Virus record (IMG/VR): IMGVR_UViG_3300020473_000122
Location: 1 to 24,335 of that record
Reading direction: 5' to 3' (one strand)
Length of the DNA stretch: 24,335 nucleotides
Source: a virus
This document shows, in pieces, positions 1-11,400 of the stretch. The notes beneath the pieces are model-generated. The model was not told the DNA's origin. It worked only from the letters and a program-made list of their open reading frames with translations, and did no database searches. Every line of letters starts with the position of its first letter. Within the stretch, counting starts at the first letter, position 1. A program made the translations under genes and the position numbers.

Positions 1-3000
1 TATGTTGCTGATGAATTCACTCACGTTACAACCAACCTAGCTGCAAACTCAGCTACAACTGTTCACGACTTCTCTGATCACTTTAGGTTACAAAAGAATC
101 AGAAAGATGGTTTTTATGATGTATCGTCATTAGAATTGATTACACCAGCTAATCCAAGTAAAGGTCCACCAACAATTGCTTCTGGCTCAAAAATTATTCC
201 AGTGTTCAAGACATTTAATACAGATACTAGTGGTGGTGGTATTGGTTTTTACAATGTTGATAGTTATCCAGTTGATGACACTACAGCAACATTGCCTACC
301 AATAAAATAAGAACACAAAACATTCCTGTATATGTTTCACCTGCAGATGGCAGTAGATTTGATTTGAGAGACTCTATTGACTTTAGACGGGTATGTGCAA
401 ATACGGCTAACTCAGTAGCTAGCTGGAATAGTTTTGGGTCTATAGATGTAACATCAGCAACATTAAATCCGAGTAATACAGTAACATTTACTGGTGAACA
501 ATTTAACTTTGCACCTAGAAAGCGCTTGGTGTCAAGTTATGAATATTATTTGCCTCGTAAAGATTCAGTGACATTATCAGAGTCTGGTAGAGTACAAATA
601 GTCGAAGGTAGGGCATCAGATAATCCAACACCACCATCTTCAGATAAAACTCAACTGTTGCTTCTTGGTGAAGTTAATCTTCCAGTCTTCCCAACCTTAA
701 CAGCACGACAAGCAGAAGATGTTGATAGGCCAGATTATCGTATAACCTATGCTGATAAGCAAGTCAGAGGCTATACTATGAGGGATGTTGGTAAGATTCA
801 TGAATCTGTCAAACGTATAGCTCAGGTAACAGCGTTAAGTACATTAGAAAAATCGGCTACTGATTTAACAATTCCTTCTGAAGTTGATCCTTCTTTGAAT
901 AGATTTAAGAATGGAATTTTGGTTGACAATTTCCAAACAACTAAGACGTCTTCACAGAGGCATCCTGAATTTAGAGCTTCGTTTAATAAAGCGTTAGGTA
1001 CAGTTTCACCTAGACACACACAAATACGTATTCCTCTTAATCACGAGCCATTAACAGCAAATAACGTTGCTGTAACTGGTAATACAATTACTCTTGCTTT
1101 CTCCCACAAAGTATTGGCTGAGGTTGATAGTGCAACGTCACGTAGAACAGTTGCAGTAATGAATTATAGGTTTAGAGGAAACCTTACCATGTTGCCTTCT
1201 GATTATGATAACTGGGTCGATACACGGTATAGACCAGAAGATCAAATTCAGGCAACAATTGATCTTGGTGCAAGCGCTGAGAGCCTTGCAAGAGTTGTTG
1301 AGCAAGATGTTGATTTCCAGCAGCCATCAAGTGAAGTGCAGGTATCACGAATTGAAGAAGTAATGTCGTCAATGACAACCACATCTTCCAGTTCAAGTCA
1401 AGTTCAACGAGGCAATGGTTTATTCAACCAACAGATTACTAATACAATCCTAAACGAAACACTTGCAGTAGAAACAACTACAACTACTACAAATTCCAGG
1501 AATGTTCTTGATAGTGTTGAAACGTTTGACACTATTAACATGGGTTCGTTTGTTAGAGATATAAGGGTTGAGCCCTTTATGAGAGAACAAACGATATCGT
1601 TGTACTTTGTAGGTGTTAAGCCATCAACACGCCATCATGTATTCTTTGATAAACAAAATGTTGATGAGCATTGCAGACCATGTACTGTTAGAGACGCTGC
1701 TTTGTCGTCTGGTGGAACATTTACACATGAAGATTTTGAGCCAACTGATGTTAAGGGTGCTACTCTAAGATCAAATAACCGTGGTGAGCTTTTTGTACAA
1801 TTACATATTCCACCTCAAACATTTAAAGTTGGTACTAATGAAATTGTAGCAATGAATCAACCATCATATAGTTCGGTTGAAAAACAACCCAACTCATTTG
1901 CTATTGGTACTCATAACTCAAGTAACTTTGGTATTGATATGGGTAGCTCTGAGTTAACATTACGTAATGTTAACTTTGATAAGAGAAGAGTCTCAGATGT
2001 TCTTGTTGAAACAGAAAATACAATTGAGAATAGAAGTCTTGTTGTTGGCCAATCAGTAACATCACAATTTGCTGGTTTCATATCTCAAGATGATGATGGT
2101 GATGGAGATCAGGCAGATGGAGATGATGGAGATTGCGGAGATCCATTAGCTCAAACATTCTTTGTTAAGCCTCCTAGGAGCTTTGGTCCTTCCAGAAACA
2201 ACAATTCAACGCTTGATGGTACACCAAGAGAGACAGTTAATGATGATGGTGTCGTTCTTAGCCGACCAGATAACGAATCACAAGAAGGTGTATTTGTATC
2301 TAAGATCGATCTATACTTTGCTCAAAAAGATCCATTAATGGGTGTTATTGTTGAGCTAGTAGAGACTGTTAACCACGTTCCTACTGATAAAGTGGTACCA
2401 TTTACAAAAGTACATAAAAGACCTGAAGATGTTGCTACCAGTACCGATGCAACAGCAGTTACTACTTTTGAGTTTAGTGGACTAGTATTCCTTAGAGCAA
2501 ACAAGACATATGCAATACGAATATTAACAGATGGGTCTACACCGTTATATGAATGTTGGACGCATACCGTTGGCCAACCAGATGTTGCAACTCCAACAAA
2601 AATATCAACTAAAGATTTACACGAAGGTTTCTTCTACGCATCTAATAATTTGAGAAACTGGACACCGTTACCACATGAAGATCTAAAATATACATTGTAT
2701 ATGGCAGACTTCTCACCATTTGAGGGTTCGGTAGAGTTTAGAAACAGTAACATTGAGTTTATGTCTGCAAACTCTATGAATGGTGCATTCTTAGCTGGTG
2801 AGAAAGTATTTAAATTTGGCAACACAACTACTGCTGGTTATAGTTCTGGTAACCTTGCTGGTAATGTCACATTTAGTACAACAAATAGTGAAGTAACGGG
2901 TGTTGGTACATCATTTAATACATCAATAACAGCTGGCCAGTATATTCTTCTTTCAAATGGAAGTTCACACGATGTCAAACAAGTTCAGTCGGTAACAAAT

Positions 3001-4242
3001 GCTACTCACATGGATCTAAAAGGATTCCCATCGTTTGCGTCAACGTCTTCACCAAACACATATGTTTATGAGGTAGCAACTGGAACAGTATATCAGCAAA
3101 AGGTTACAGACCAAGGCAATACAATTATATTAGATGAATCGTCTGCTAACTCGTCAGTTAAATTCTCAGCTGGTGATATTATTATTGGTGAGACATCTGA
3201 TGCAAACGCATCACTTACATCCGTCGATGACTATACGTTCCATTATTTTGACAACTTATCGTATGTTCTTAACCCAGCTGGTACAAAAGTAACGCAGACA
3301 ATGGTTGCAAATGCGGCTACTGGTCAAACAAACCTGAAGGCATATCCTCTCAATCAAAGAAACTTCTTAAAAGAGGATCATATTATTAGATCCCATTCAA
3401 ACCAACCTGATAGTAAATCACTAAGAATTAAGTTGGAGTTGAATACATCTGAAGGTCATATGTCTCCTGTAGTTGATCATGTTACCTTTGATGTTGTTGC
3501 TTATCAAAATATAATCAACAATGATAGTACTAATGAGCATGATCCAGAGGGTGGTAATGCAACTGCTAAATTTGTTTCAAAAGTGTTTAACTTAGAAACA
3601 TCTTTTGCTGCAGAAGATCTGAAATTCTTGTTAACAGCTGCTAAGCCTGGAGCAGCTAATGTTGAGGTTTATGCTAAGTTCTCATCTGAACTTGATCCTG
3701 AACCTTTAGAGACGGCAAACTGGACTAAGTTGAATATGTTGTTTGATCAAGATACAGATGAACTTAACAAACTTGACATTGCAGATTACGAATTCAACTT
3801 ACCACATACACCTCAGAATGCCACGTTCATAGATGGTGCTGTAGATGCAGTTGTTGGTTCAAAAGAGTTGGTTGCAACTGGTGTAAGTCCTTCTGGCGCT
3901 GGAATAGCAGCTGGTGATCTTGTTAAGATTTGTCAGGATGAGTTCTCAGCAAATGTATTCTTCCAACTAGAAAGAGTTGCAAGCGCTAACAGTACAGTAA
4001 TTGTTCTGGAAAGAGAAATGGAGTTTGACCAACGAGGCGCCAAGGTTCAAGAAGTTGGATCGGCAGGGTTACGAACCGCATTTAAGGATCCAATGCGTAA
4101 TGGTGTATTGACTTACTTTAACAGTGGAGGCAATAGAGTGACTGGATACAATCAAGTGCAATTTAAAATTGTAATGTTATCAAGCCAAGCATTTACCCCA
4201 CCAGAGCTCTATGATTATCGTGCAATTTGTCTGACAATCTAA
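1..4242 (+). CDS. Large virion/baseplate structural protein, DUF4815-like, 5' end missing
   Basis: The frame is open from the first base of the window, so this is the C-terminal 1413 codons of a longer protein. The TTG at 136 is not a credible start, because the coding sequence before it continues the same protein (DGFYDVSSLEL and similar). The opening part (YDVSSLELI, FYNVDSYPVDD, SRFDLRDSIDFR) resembles the DUF4815 domain of large structural proteins in T4-like cyanophages and pelagiphages. A second block starting at GDPLAQTFFV, followed by EGVFVSKIDLYFAQKD, is also typical of these marine baseplate/tail proteins. Just before that block lies an Asp/Gly-rich stretch (2089-2142) that looks metal-binding. 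A beta-rich role at the baseplate periphery is inferred from family and from the fibre genes downstream. The stop overlaps the next start as TAATG. Confidence 0.85.
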   Translation, partial: YVADEFTHVTTNLAANSATTVHDFSDHFRLQKNQKDGFYDVSSLELITPANPSKGPPTIASGSKIIPVFKTFNTDTSGGGIGFYNVDSYPVDDTTATLPTNKIRTQNIPVYVSPADGSRFDLRDSIDFRRVCANTANSVASWNSFGSIDVTSATLNPSNTVTFTGEQFNFAPRKRLVSSYEYYLPRKDSVTLSESGRVQIVEGRASDNPTPPSSDKTQLLLLGEVNLPVFPTLTARQAEDVDRPDYRITYADKQVRGYTMRDVGKIHESVKRIAQVTALSTLEKSATDLTIPSEVDPSLNRFKNGILVDNFQTTKTSSQRHPEFRASFNKALGTVSPRHTQIRIPLNHEPLTANNVAVTGNTITLAFSHKVLAEVDSATSRRTVAVMNYRFRGNLTMLPSDYDNWVDTRYRPEDQIQATIDLGASAESLARVVEQDVDFQQPSSEVQVSRIEEVMSSMTTTSSSSSQVQRGNGLFNQQITNTILNETLAVETTTTTTNSRNVLDSVETFDTINMGSFVRDIRVEPFMREQTISLYFVGVKPSTRHHVFFDKQNVDEHCRPCTVRDAALSSGGTFTHEDFEPTDVKGATLRSNNRGELFVQLHIPPQTFKVGTNEIVAMNQPSYSSVEKQPNSFAIGTHNSSNFGIDMGSSELTLRNVNFDKRRVSDVLVETENTIENRSLVVGQSVTSQFAGFISQDDDGDGDQADGDDGDCGDPLAQTFFVKPPRSFGPSRNNNSTLDGTPRETVNDDGVVLSRPDNESQEGVFVSKIDLYFAQKDPLMGVIVELVETVNHVPTDKVVPFTKVHKRPEDVATSTDATAVTTFEFSGLVFLRANKTYAIRILTDGSTPLYECWTHTVGQPDVATPTKISTKDLHEGFFYASNNLRNWTPLPHEDLKYTLYMADFSPFEGSVEFRNSNIEFMSANSMNGAFLAGEKVFKFGNTTTAGYSSGNLAGNVTFSTTNSEVTGVGTSFNTSITAGQYILLSNGSSHDVKQVQSVTNATHMDLKGFPSFASTSSPNTYVYEVATGTVYQQKVTDQGNTIILDESSANSSVKFSAGDIIIGETSDANASLTSVDDYTFHYFDNLSYVLNPAGTKVTQTMVANAATGQTNLKAYPLNQRNFLKEDHIIRSHSNQPDSKSLRIKLELNTSEGHMSPVVDHVTFDVVAYQNIINNDSTNEHDPEGGNATAKFVSKVFNLETSFAAEDLKFLLTAAKPGAANVEVYAKFSSELDPEPLETANWTKLNMLFDQDTDELNKLDIADYEFNLPHTPQNATFIDGAVDAVVGSKELVATGVSPSGAGIAAGDLVKICQDEFSANVFFQLERVASANSTVIVLEREMEFDQRGAKVQEVGSAGLRTAFKDPMRNGVLTYFNSGGNRVTGYNQVQFKIVMLSSQAFTPPELYDYRAICLTI
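2089..2142 (+). other. Asp/Gly-rich acidic stretch within the DUF4815-like protein
   Basis: About 18 residues of mostly Asp and Gly (DDDGDGDQADGDDGDCGD) lie immediately before the DPLAQTFF block. The DxDGDGD spacing is similar to calcium-binding loops of dockerin or thrombospondin-3 type. Metal binding is an inference from the motif only. Confidence 0.5.
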
Positions 4243-4457
4243 TGCGTATTAAATCTGACAATCCCTCATTCGACAGAGATATGTCGAGTATGGGTCTTAT
4301 AAATAAAGATGTCAATGAGTATCATTCGTATATGCATAGACGTGAGGCTCTACTTCATCAGAAGTCTAAGGCACAAAATGTTGTACGTGATGTTGAAGAA
4401 TTAAAAAACGACATGCAGGAAATCAAAAGTCTATTGCACGAGTTAATAAGGAAGTAA
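4242..4457 (+). CDS. Small hypothetical protein with C-terminal coiled coil
   Basis: This encodes 71 residues from the ATG at 4242, which shares its A with the TAA stop of the preceding gene (TAATG). That junction makes translational coupling likely, and there is no clear Shine-Dalgarno site of its own. An upstream TTG at 4227 is in frame but would overlap the previous gene further and is less likely. The N-terminal half is polar. The last 30 residues (VVRDVEELKNDMQEIKSLLHEL) show heptad spacing of Val/Leu/Ile/Met and probably form a coiled coil. Its position between a large baseplate-type protein and fibre genes suggests a small virion or fibre-attachment protein, but no family was recognised. 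Confidence 0.75.
   Translation: MRIKSDNPSFDRDMSSMGLINKDVNEYHSYMHRREALLHQKSKAQNVVRDVEELKNDMQEIKSLLHELIRK
4298..4305 (+). promoter_or_regulatory. Possible T4-type late promoter inside a gene
   Basis: A perfect TATAAATA octamer lies inside the small coiled-coil gene, about 154 bases before the fibre gene at 4459. It matches the T4 late-promoter core, but it also spells Leu-Ile-Asn-Lys in frame and could be chance in AT-rich DNA. Confidence 0.25.
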
Positions 4458-4458
4458 G

Positions 4459-5127
4459 ATGGCAAAAACAGCATATAATGGAGCTAACGTCACAATAGTA
4501 ACGGATACGTTTGGTGAGTGGATTGAAAGAACAAATCAACTCGTCTACGATCAAGCTACTATTGTGTTGACTGCTGCTGATGTTGCCCAACCAAACACAA
4601 CCAATTATGGACAGGTTTCTGGTAACTCTTACATTAACGGAACATTTACTGCTAATACCGCAACAGTTATTGATGCTCTCCGTGGAGGTACGACATCTAC
4701 AGCTGCTCAGTTAGATATTTCCTCGAATGTAGCACCAACAGCTAACCTTACGTTAGAATTTGGTTCTGAATCAAAGGCATGGGGAAATGGCTACTTCAAC
4801 AACGTTAGAGCTTTTGGTGATGTTGAAGCTAGTTACTCATCTGACATAACTCTTAAAACAGATCTCAAGAAGATGGAGAATGCTCTCGAGGTTTGTCAAA
4901 AGATAAATGGCTATATGTTTAAGTGGAATACAGACGATGCTAAAGATGGTGAAACAGACTTAGGTGTTATTGCTCAAGAAGTTATTGAAGAGCTACCTTT
5001 CCTTGTGAAAGAAAATGGTAACGGACATCTTTCAGTCAAGTATCAATCTTTAATTCCTCTTCTGTTGGAAGCCATTAAAGAACTATCACAAAGAGTAGAG
5101 AAGCTGGAGGGAACAGATGCCTCTTAA
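4459..5127 (+). CDS. Fibre-type protein with C-terminal S74 self-cleaving chaperone domain
   Basis: This is a 222-residue protein. The start ATG has a good ribosome site (AAGGA at 4448-4452, 6 bases upstream). The C-terminal half from about residue 126 carries the hallmarks of the peptidase S74 / intramolecular chaperone domain: SSDITLKTDLKK with Ser128-Asp129 and Lys133, then YMFKW, DLGVIAQEVIEELP, VKYQSLIPLLLEAIKEL and a terminal helix. In characterised members this domain trimerises, drives folding of the N-terminal beta-fibre and then releases itself by Ser/Lys-dependent cleavage at the conserved Ser-Asp. The expected mature product would be about 128 residues of Thr/Ala/Asn-rich beta-type sequence. 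The gene overlaps the next by 11 bases. It is small for an S74 fibre, so it may be a short tip or collar fibre. Confidence 0.85.
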   Translation: MAKTAYNGANVTIVTDTFGEWIERTNQLVYDQATIVLTAADVAQPNTTNYGQVSGNSYINGTFTANTATVIDALRGGTTSTAAQLDISSNVAPTANLTLEFGSESKAWGNGYFNNVRAFGDVEASYSSDITLKTDLKKMENALEVCQKINGYMFKWNTDDAKDGETDLGVIAQEVIEELPFLVKENGNGHLSVKYQSLIPLLLEAIKELSQRVEKLEGTDAS

Positions 5128-5416
5128 AGTTAATGGTGTCACGATTGTTAATAGTACAGCTAACGTACAAACATCGACGCTACCAGATGTTGGAATCACA
5201 AACGGGACTACTTTTGGTAATACCACCCATACCACAAGTACAAATGTCTCTAGTCGAGGTCTAATAAACACAATAACAACCAACGAAATTCAGGCTACAT
5301 CAATCCACTTTGAAGCGGCGGCTAATACTGCTATGTCGAATCAAACTATATTTGTAAGCACGTCGACTCCTACTGGTGGTGCAAACGGAGATATCTGGTA
5401 CCAAACTTTTAGTTAA
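5117..5416 (+). CDS. Small fibre-like structural protein
   Basis: This encodes 99 residues, with the start set by a strong GGAGG at 5106-5110, 6 bases before the ATG; it overlaps the S74 gene by 11 bases. The composition is rich in Thr, Ser, Asn and Val with no charged core, typical of phage fibre beta-structure. The C-terminal PTGGANGDIWYQT resembles the short P-x-GxxGDIW motif often found in phage tail-fibre and collar proteins. It sits between two fibre genes and probably forms part of the same appendage. No named family was recognised with certainty. Confidence 0.75.
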   Translation: MPLKVNGVTIVNSTANVQTSTLPDVGITNGTTFGNTTHTTSTNVSSRGLINTITTNEIQATSIHFEAAANTAMSNQTIFVSTSTPTGGANGDIWYQTFS

Positions 5417-5427
5417 GGATTCTCTAA

Positions 5428-8400
5428 ATGGCATCTGTCACAAGGTCATACGCAAATACGACTACGGGAACATTTAGAGATTTTCAGATTTCCTTTAGAA
5501 CTGAAAGAGCTCACGATCCCCTTATTGCGTATAACACAGAATTTGCAGGGTTTTATAATGGCTTCCTAGGCCAATATGCTGGTGGAACAGAGGGTCCTTT
5601 ATCGTGGATGGGTACATTTACATCCACGTATCAAAAATTCACATTGTACAACAAAAACTGGACATCGGAGACATCCGTATATGCCAAGAACTTTGTTGGT
5701 ACAAGAAAATATACAAATTCCCAAACAGGTTATAAGAAAGAGTATGCTCATGAACATGAGTATAATAAAGTATGGACAAAGGCTTGGGAAAAAGATTATA
5801 ATGCTAATTGGTCTAAAGAGTGGACAAAACAATATAGCAAAGATTGGGTTGGATCAACCGGAACATATACAGCAATCTATGAACAAGGATGGGTTGCTGA
5901 TTATGCAATAACGTATACGAAAACTTACGAAGCTGATTATACTGCTACATATGTTGGTAAGGCTGCTATGTGGTCAGGTATCTTTGCGGCCGCAAACATA
6001 TTTAAAGATTATACCGGCGTTTATTCGGCTTCTACTGCGTATACAAGCGTCGTTAGCTTTGCAGCCGACGCCACATACGAGGGTGCAACATATTCCAAGA
6101 GTTATGTTGGAGCAGCAACTGGATATGCTCCAAATTGGAATGGTTTTGTTCCATTCGTGGCTTATTCAAAAACATATTCAGCACCAGCAAACTTTGATAC
6201 CTTATATCTTAAAACGTATTTGGGTGCAAGAGCTTATGGAAGTGATGTTGTTGAGTCAGCAACGTATACAGGAACAACACGCCTTGCTTTCTTTACTGGA
6301 GACTCACCAGGAGTGTTCTACACGAAAGAGTATGTTGGGACAGAACAATCATTTACAGGACTAAACTTAGGAAGGTTTACTAAAGAGTTTGCTGGTGTAG
6401 CTCAGTATGTAAAAGCATACACAAGAGACTTTGAAGGAACGCATGCGTTTACTCCTCAGTTTGCTGGTACAGCTTTTTACACCAAAGCATACACAGGAAT
6501 GAAGTCATACCTAGGTGCTGATAGTGTTTACTATACCGGTGCAGCTAGCTTTGACAAAGCATATGCTGGTACAGAGTCATATACTGGTACTCATAATTTC
6601 ACTGGATACTTCAATAAAGAATATGTTGGTGCTCGTAATTGGGATGGAACATTTATTGGTGCTAGAGATTATAGCGCTGAAGTAGCATATGAAAAACATT
6701 ATGCAAAGAGTTGGGCTGGTGTTGCTGATTATAATGCAACATTTGACGCTGTATTGTTCTATAAGCCAGCAACAAAATCATATGTTAAGGATTACGTTGC
6801 TCATTATGTTGGTACTAGAAACTATACCTCATTCCAATCATTTGAAGGGTCAGAAACACTATACACTGGTGTATATAGAGGCATTGCTGAAAATTCATTT
6901 AGAATGTCAGCTTATGTTGATGGTGATGGTAACATTTTTGTTACATTCGATAAGTTCTATCAAGGTGAGGGACCATCGTTTGCTGGTCCTCGAAGCTACC
7001 ACAAAGATTATGTAGCTGCTTATGTTGGTACTGGACCATCTGGACCTGGTACGTTTACAAAAAATTGGGTTAAAGCATACGTACCATCTGAGACATTTAC
7101 AAAGACATATCTACAAGGGTTTAATGCAGATTATACCAAGTCATGGGAGAGAGCTTGGACAAAGGCATATGATGCTGTATATAGCGCTGCTTATACAAAA
7201 GTTTGGTCAAAAACTTATACCAAATTATACACAGGTAGCTGGTCAGCAACGTATAATAAAATATACACATCGGCTGTTGCTTGGGGTTCGTATCGAGCAG
7301 GTTCTGGTGGTGTGTTTTATGCTGGTCCTAATGGTACTAGAAATATTGACTTCACAAGAGCATGGGAAGGTTCGTGGAGTAAAGATTATGAAAAGTCTTG
7401 GTCGATAGATTATACAGCAGTTTATAATAAAGATTGGACAAAGGCTTGGGAAAAGGATTACCTAAAGACATATGATGCTGTATATACCAAAACATGGGAA
7501 ACAGCTTGGAACAAAGACTACGGAGGATTGGGTGTTGGATTCTCTGCTTATCTTGGTGGTTGGACAGGCACAGCAACTAGCGTTGGATTCTTCGAAGGGA
7601 CTAACTTCTTTGTTAAGGATTGGCAAAAAGATTATGTAGCTGCTTATGATAAAAACTGGGTTAAGACTTACACCAAGAATTGGTTAAAGGACTACGTTGT
7701 TGATTATCAAAAAGACTATGTTGCAACCTATGATAAGAACTGGGTTAAGGCATACGAGGCATCTTATGATAGAGCATACACTAAGATATGGCAAGGTGCT
7801 GCATATCAAAGAAACTATGGTGCAGTTTATACAAAGACGTGGGACAAGGATTATCTCAAAAACTGGGTTAAGACATATACCAAAGATTGGATAACAACAT
7901 ATGACAAAAACTATGTTAAGGCATATGATAAAACATACGACAAAGACTATGTTGGTACGTATGAAAAGAACTGGGTCAAAACATATACTAAAGATTGGTT
8001 AAAAACATATGACAAAGACTGGACAAAAATCTGGCAAAAGGATTATGTTGCTACGTATGAAAAGAACTGGACCAAGACATATACAACAGAGTATCTAAAA
8101 AACTATGTTGGTACATACCTCAAAAGTTGGGACAAGGTTTACACTGCTGGGTTGTGGAATAGAGATTATACCAAAGCCTGGGAGAAAGATTATACAAAAG
8201 CATATGAAGCTAGTTGGGCTAAAACATACGATAAGACCTATGATGCAGTATACAACAAAGATTGGGTAACGCTGTATACAAAGGTCTGGTCGAAAGATTA
8301 TGTTAAAGTATACGGTGGTATATTTACATCCGTGTGGACTAAGGCTTATGATGCTGTGTATACAAAGAATTATGATGCAACGTATACTAAAATCTGGTCT

Positions 8401-11400
8401 AAAAATTGGGTTAAAACGTATACTAAAAACTGGGTCAAAGCATATGATAAAACCTATGATGCAGTATACACCAAAGCATATTCAGCTGCTTATACAAAGG
8501 TTTGGGAAAAGGCATGGTCGAGAGATTGGGGTAAGATTTATAGTGCAGACTATAACAAAGATTATTCAGTTGATTATACTAAGGTATGGACCAAGTCTTG
8601 GTTGAGAGATTACATTAAAGGATATGCTGCAACATATCTTGGTCCTGTGTATTATGGTTCATGGTTGAATGCTAATGGTGTTTTTTATGGAAACTATACA
8701 CCTACAGGAACCAACTGGAATAAGGATTATGTTAAGACATATGTTGGTCAAGTGTTCTTTGGTGGTTTTGCAGCAAACAGAAGTTACAATAAAACATACA
8801 CTAAAACGTGGTTGTTGGCAACAGCATATGATAAACTTTGGGAAAAAGCATACACCAAAAACTTTGACAAAGATTATACTAAAGTCTACACAAAAATTTG
8901 GACCAAAACATACTCCAAAGATTGGGGTAAGGTTTGGACTGCGTTGTATAACAAAACTTACGATGCGGTATATAACAAGGATTGGAATAAAGACTATACC
9001 AAAATTTGGACAAAGGCTTGGGAAAAAGATTACGTTGCTGACTATAATAAAGATTATGTTGCAAACTATGATGCAGTATATACTAAAATCTGGGCCAAAG
9101 ACTATACAAAGGTTTGGGAGAAAACATACGAAGGTGCCTATGGAGCTGCTTGGGAAAAGAATTATGTTAAGGAATACACAACAACCTACGAAAAGGCTTG
9201 GTCAGCTGCGTATACCAAAGTTTGGACAGCTGCATGGGTTAAGAATTACGAAACCAATTACGAGAAGGTATACACCAAAAACTATGATGCTGTGTATACT
9301 AAGACGTATGCTGAAGGTGTTGATTATACCAAGTCATGGGTAGCTGCGTATGATAAGGATTGGGTCAAAACATATACCAAAGATTGGAATAAAGATTACA
9401 CAGCAGCATATGATAAGAACTGGGTCAAAGACTACGATCAAATCTATGTTGGAACGTATATCAAAAACTGGGTTACAGACTACAATAAAGATTATGTAGC
9501 AGCATATGATAAGAACTGGGTTAAGACGTATACCAAAGAATGGCAAAAAGATTACGTTAAGACATACACTAAAAATTGGGTTGTAGATTACAATAAAGAT
9601 TATGTTGCAAACTATGTCAAGACATATACAACAACATACGATAAGGTTTGGCAGGGTGATGTTCTTGGTACCTTCGAAGGTACTTACACTAAGCTCTGGA
9701 CAAAAGATTGGAACAAGACATATGAGAAATCATATGCTGCATTGTATACAAAAATTTATACATCTGCTGTTAACTGGGGTTCATATCAAAACTCAGGTGG
9801 TGTATTCTATGCTGGTCCTCGAGGTGCAAGAAACGTAGACTTCACAAAAACTTGGGAGAAGAGTTGGGTCAAGGCATACGTCAAGACTTATACTACAACA
9901 TACAGTAAAGATTATGTTGGAGCATATATTGGATCTGTTCCAGGTGATTGGAGTACAGATTATGTCAAGGCCTGGTTGAAAAACTGGGAGAAAGACTATG
10001 TTGGATCGTATGACAAAAATTGGGTTAAAACGTATACTAAAAACTGGGTTAAAGATTATATTACCACATACGATAAAGATTATGTTGGTACATATCAAAA
10101 GAATTGGGTTAAAGAATATACTAAAGATTATGCTGGACCAGTTAGTTGGACTGCAGCATATTCTGGTGTTGCATCATACGAAGTAACTAGACAGAAACCA
10201 TTTACACCAACATACACTGGTGATCAAGACTTTGCTCAAGGTTATAAAGGCACGTTGGATACACATACACCATATAGTGGTACGACGTCGTTTGTTGGTC
10301 CTACGACAGGTGAAATGTCAACTGATGCTCCAAGAGTACAAATTAAATATGAAGATAACTGGGAAGTTATTAAGAAACTTCATGTTGTACAAAACAATGC
10401 ATTTAAAGAAGTTAGAACTGGTTTTGTTAAGACTGGTAGTGAGTGGAAAGCATTCCACATTGGTTATAAACACGTCAACATTAATTTAAACAGCAATGAG
10501 TCAACAGGAATTATTGCACAATCAGCTGCTGGTTTGGGTCGTGGTGCAACTACAATTGATGGTAAAGTAACATACTTTGTTAATAACTTGAACTTGAGAA
10601 ACTACCTAGTTGATCGTGGAGATGATCCAGACAACATTCCGCATCTTGTAACAATTACAGTAGGTGAAGATGATGTAACATCTAAGAACTTCATCTTTGG
10701 TTCACAAGATGATAGTGAGGCTTCAATTGACTTGAGTACAATGGTTAAGCCAACTGTTAATGTTGTTGGATCTGTTCAATCAGAAATTTCACATCTTGTC
10801 AAGATAGTAGTTAAACCTTCGGGTTATGTTATCGGCAAGGGCGGTACAGGTGGTAATGCCTTTACTGCTGCTCGAGGTGTTGGGCTGTCTGGTACGGACG
10901 GTGGTAATGCTATCAAGACAGCCAACACTGTCGAGCTATTTATAGAAAATTATGGAATCATCGGTGGTGGTGGAGGCGGTGGTGGAGCCGGTGGAATTAC
11001 CGATCCATATTCAACACCAACCGGTACTTATACTAAGACATATACAGGTCCATCGTATCAAGGTACAACAGGCAATGTCGACTTTGCTAGAGATTATGCT
11101 GTAAATTATTCAGGAACCTTTGAAGGTGATAGAGCTTTCTTACGGACATCGTTTGAAAGAACTGCTGGCTTTGGTGCTGCGTTTGTTGGTGGATTTGGTG
11201 GATCGTTTGTTAGAGATTACAGCAAAGCATACTCCGGTGGAAGTTTTGTTGGTTCAACTGGAACCACATATCAGGGTGGTAATGCTCCAATATTCTATGG
11301 TGGTGATAGTAACACACCAGGTGCATGGTCTCCTGTTGGTACAGCATTTAATAAGTTGTTATTCTTTGGTGGTTTTTCAGGATTAGAACCATACATCGGT

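Larger units (their letters stand above)
7054..10131 (+). repeat. Lys-type aromatic tetrapeptide repeat array (period 4 residues, 12 bases)
   Basis: Residues 543-1568 of the giant fibre follow the pattern aromatic-x-Lys-x with few breaks; Tyr and Trp alternate irregularly. The array is broken by small Gly-rich modules near 7258-7380, 7525-7600, 8640-8790 and 9751-9867. At DNA level copies differ at many third codon positions, so it is not a recent perfect tandem array. Confidence 0.85.

Noticed and set aside
136-138. TTG at 136 as the start of the left-most gene
   Set aside because: The frame is open to the window edge and the upstream residues fit the same domain.
7352-10098. Antisense open frames opposite the giant fibre
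   Set aside because: The same compositional effect of the repeats; no start sites or recognisable proteins.
7054-10131. CRISPR-like or satellite repeat at DNA level
   Set aside because: The periodicity is 12 bases and purely coding, with third-position drift; there are no conserved direct repeats with unique spacers.
10937-10944. TATTTATA, a late-promoter octamer on the minus strand
   Set aside because: It lies inside the giant gene with no minus-strand gene downstream; chance in AT-rich DNA.
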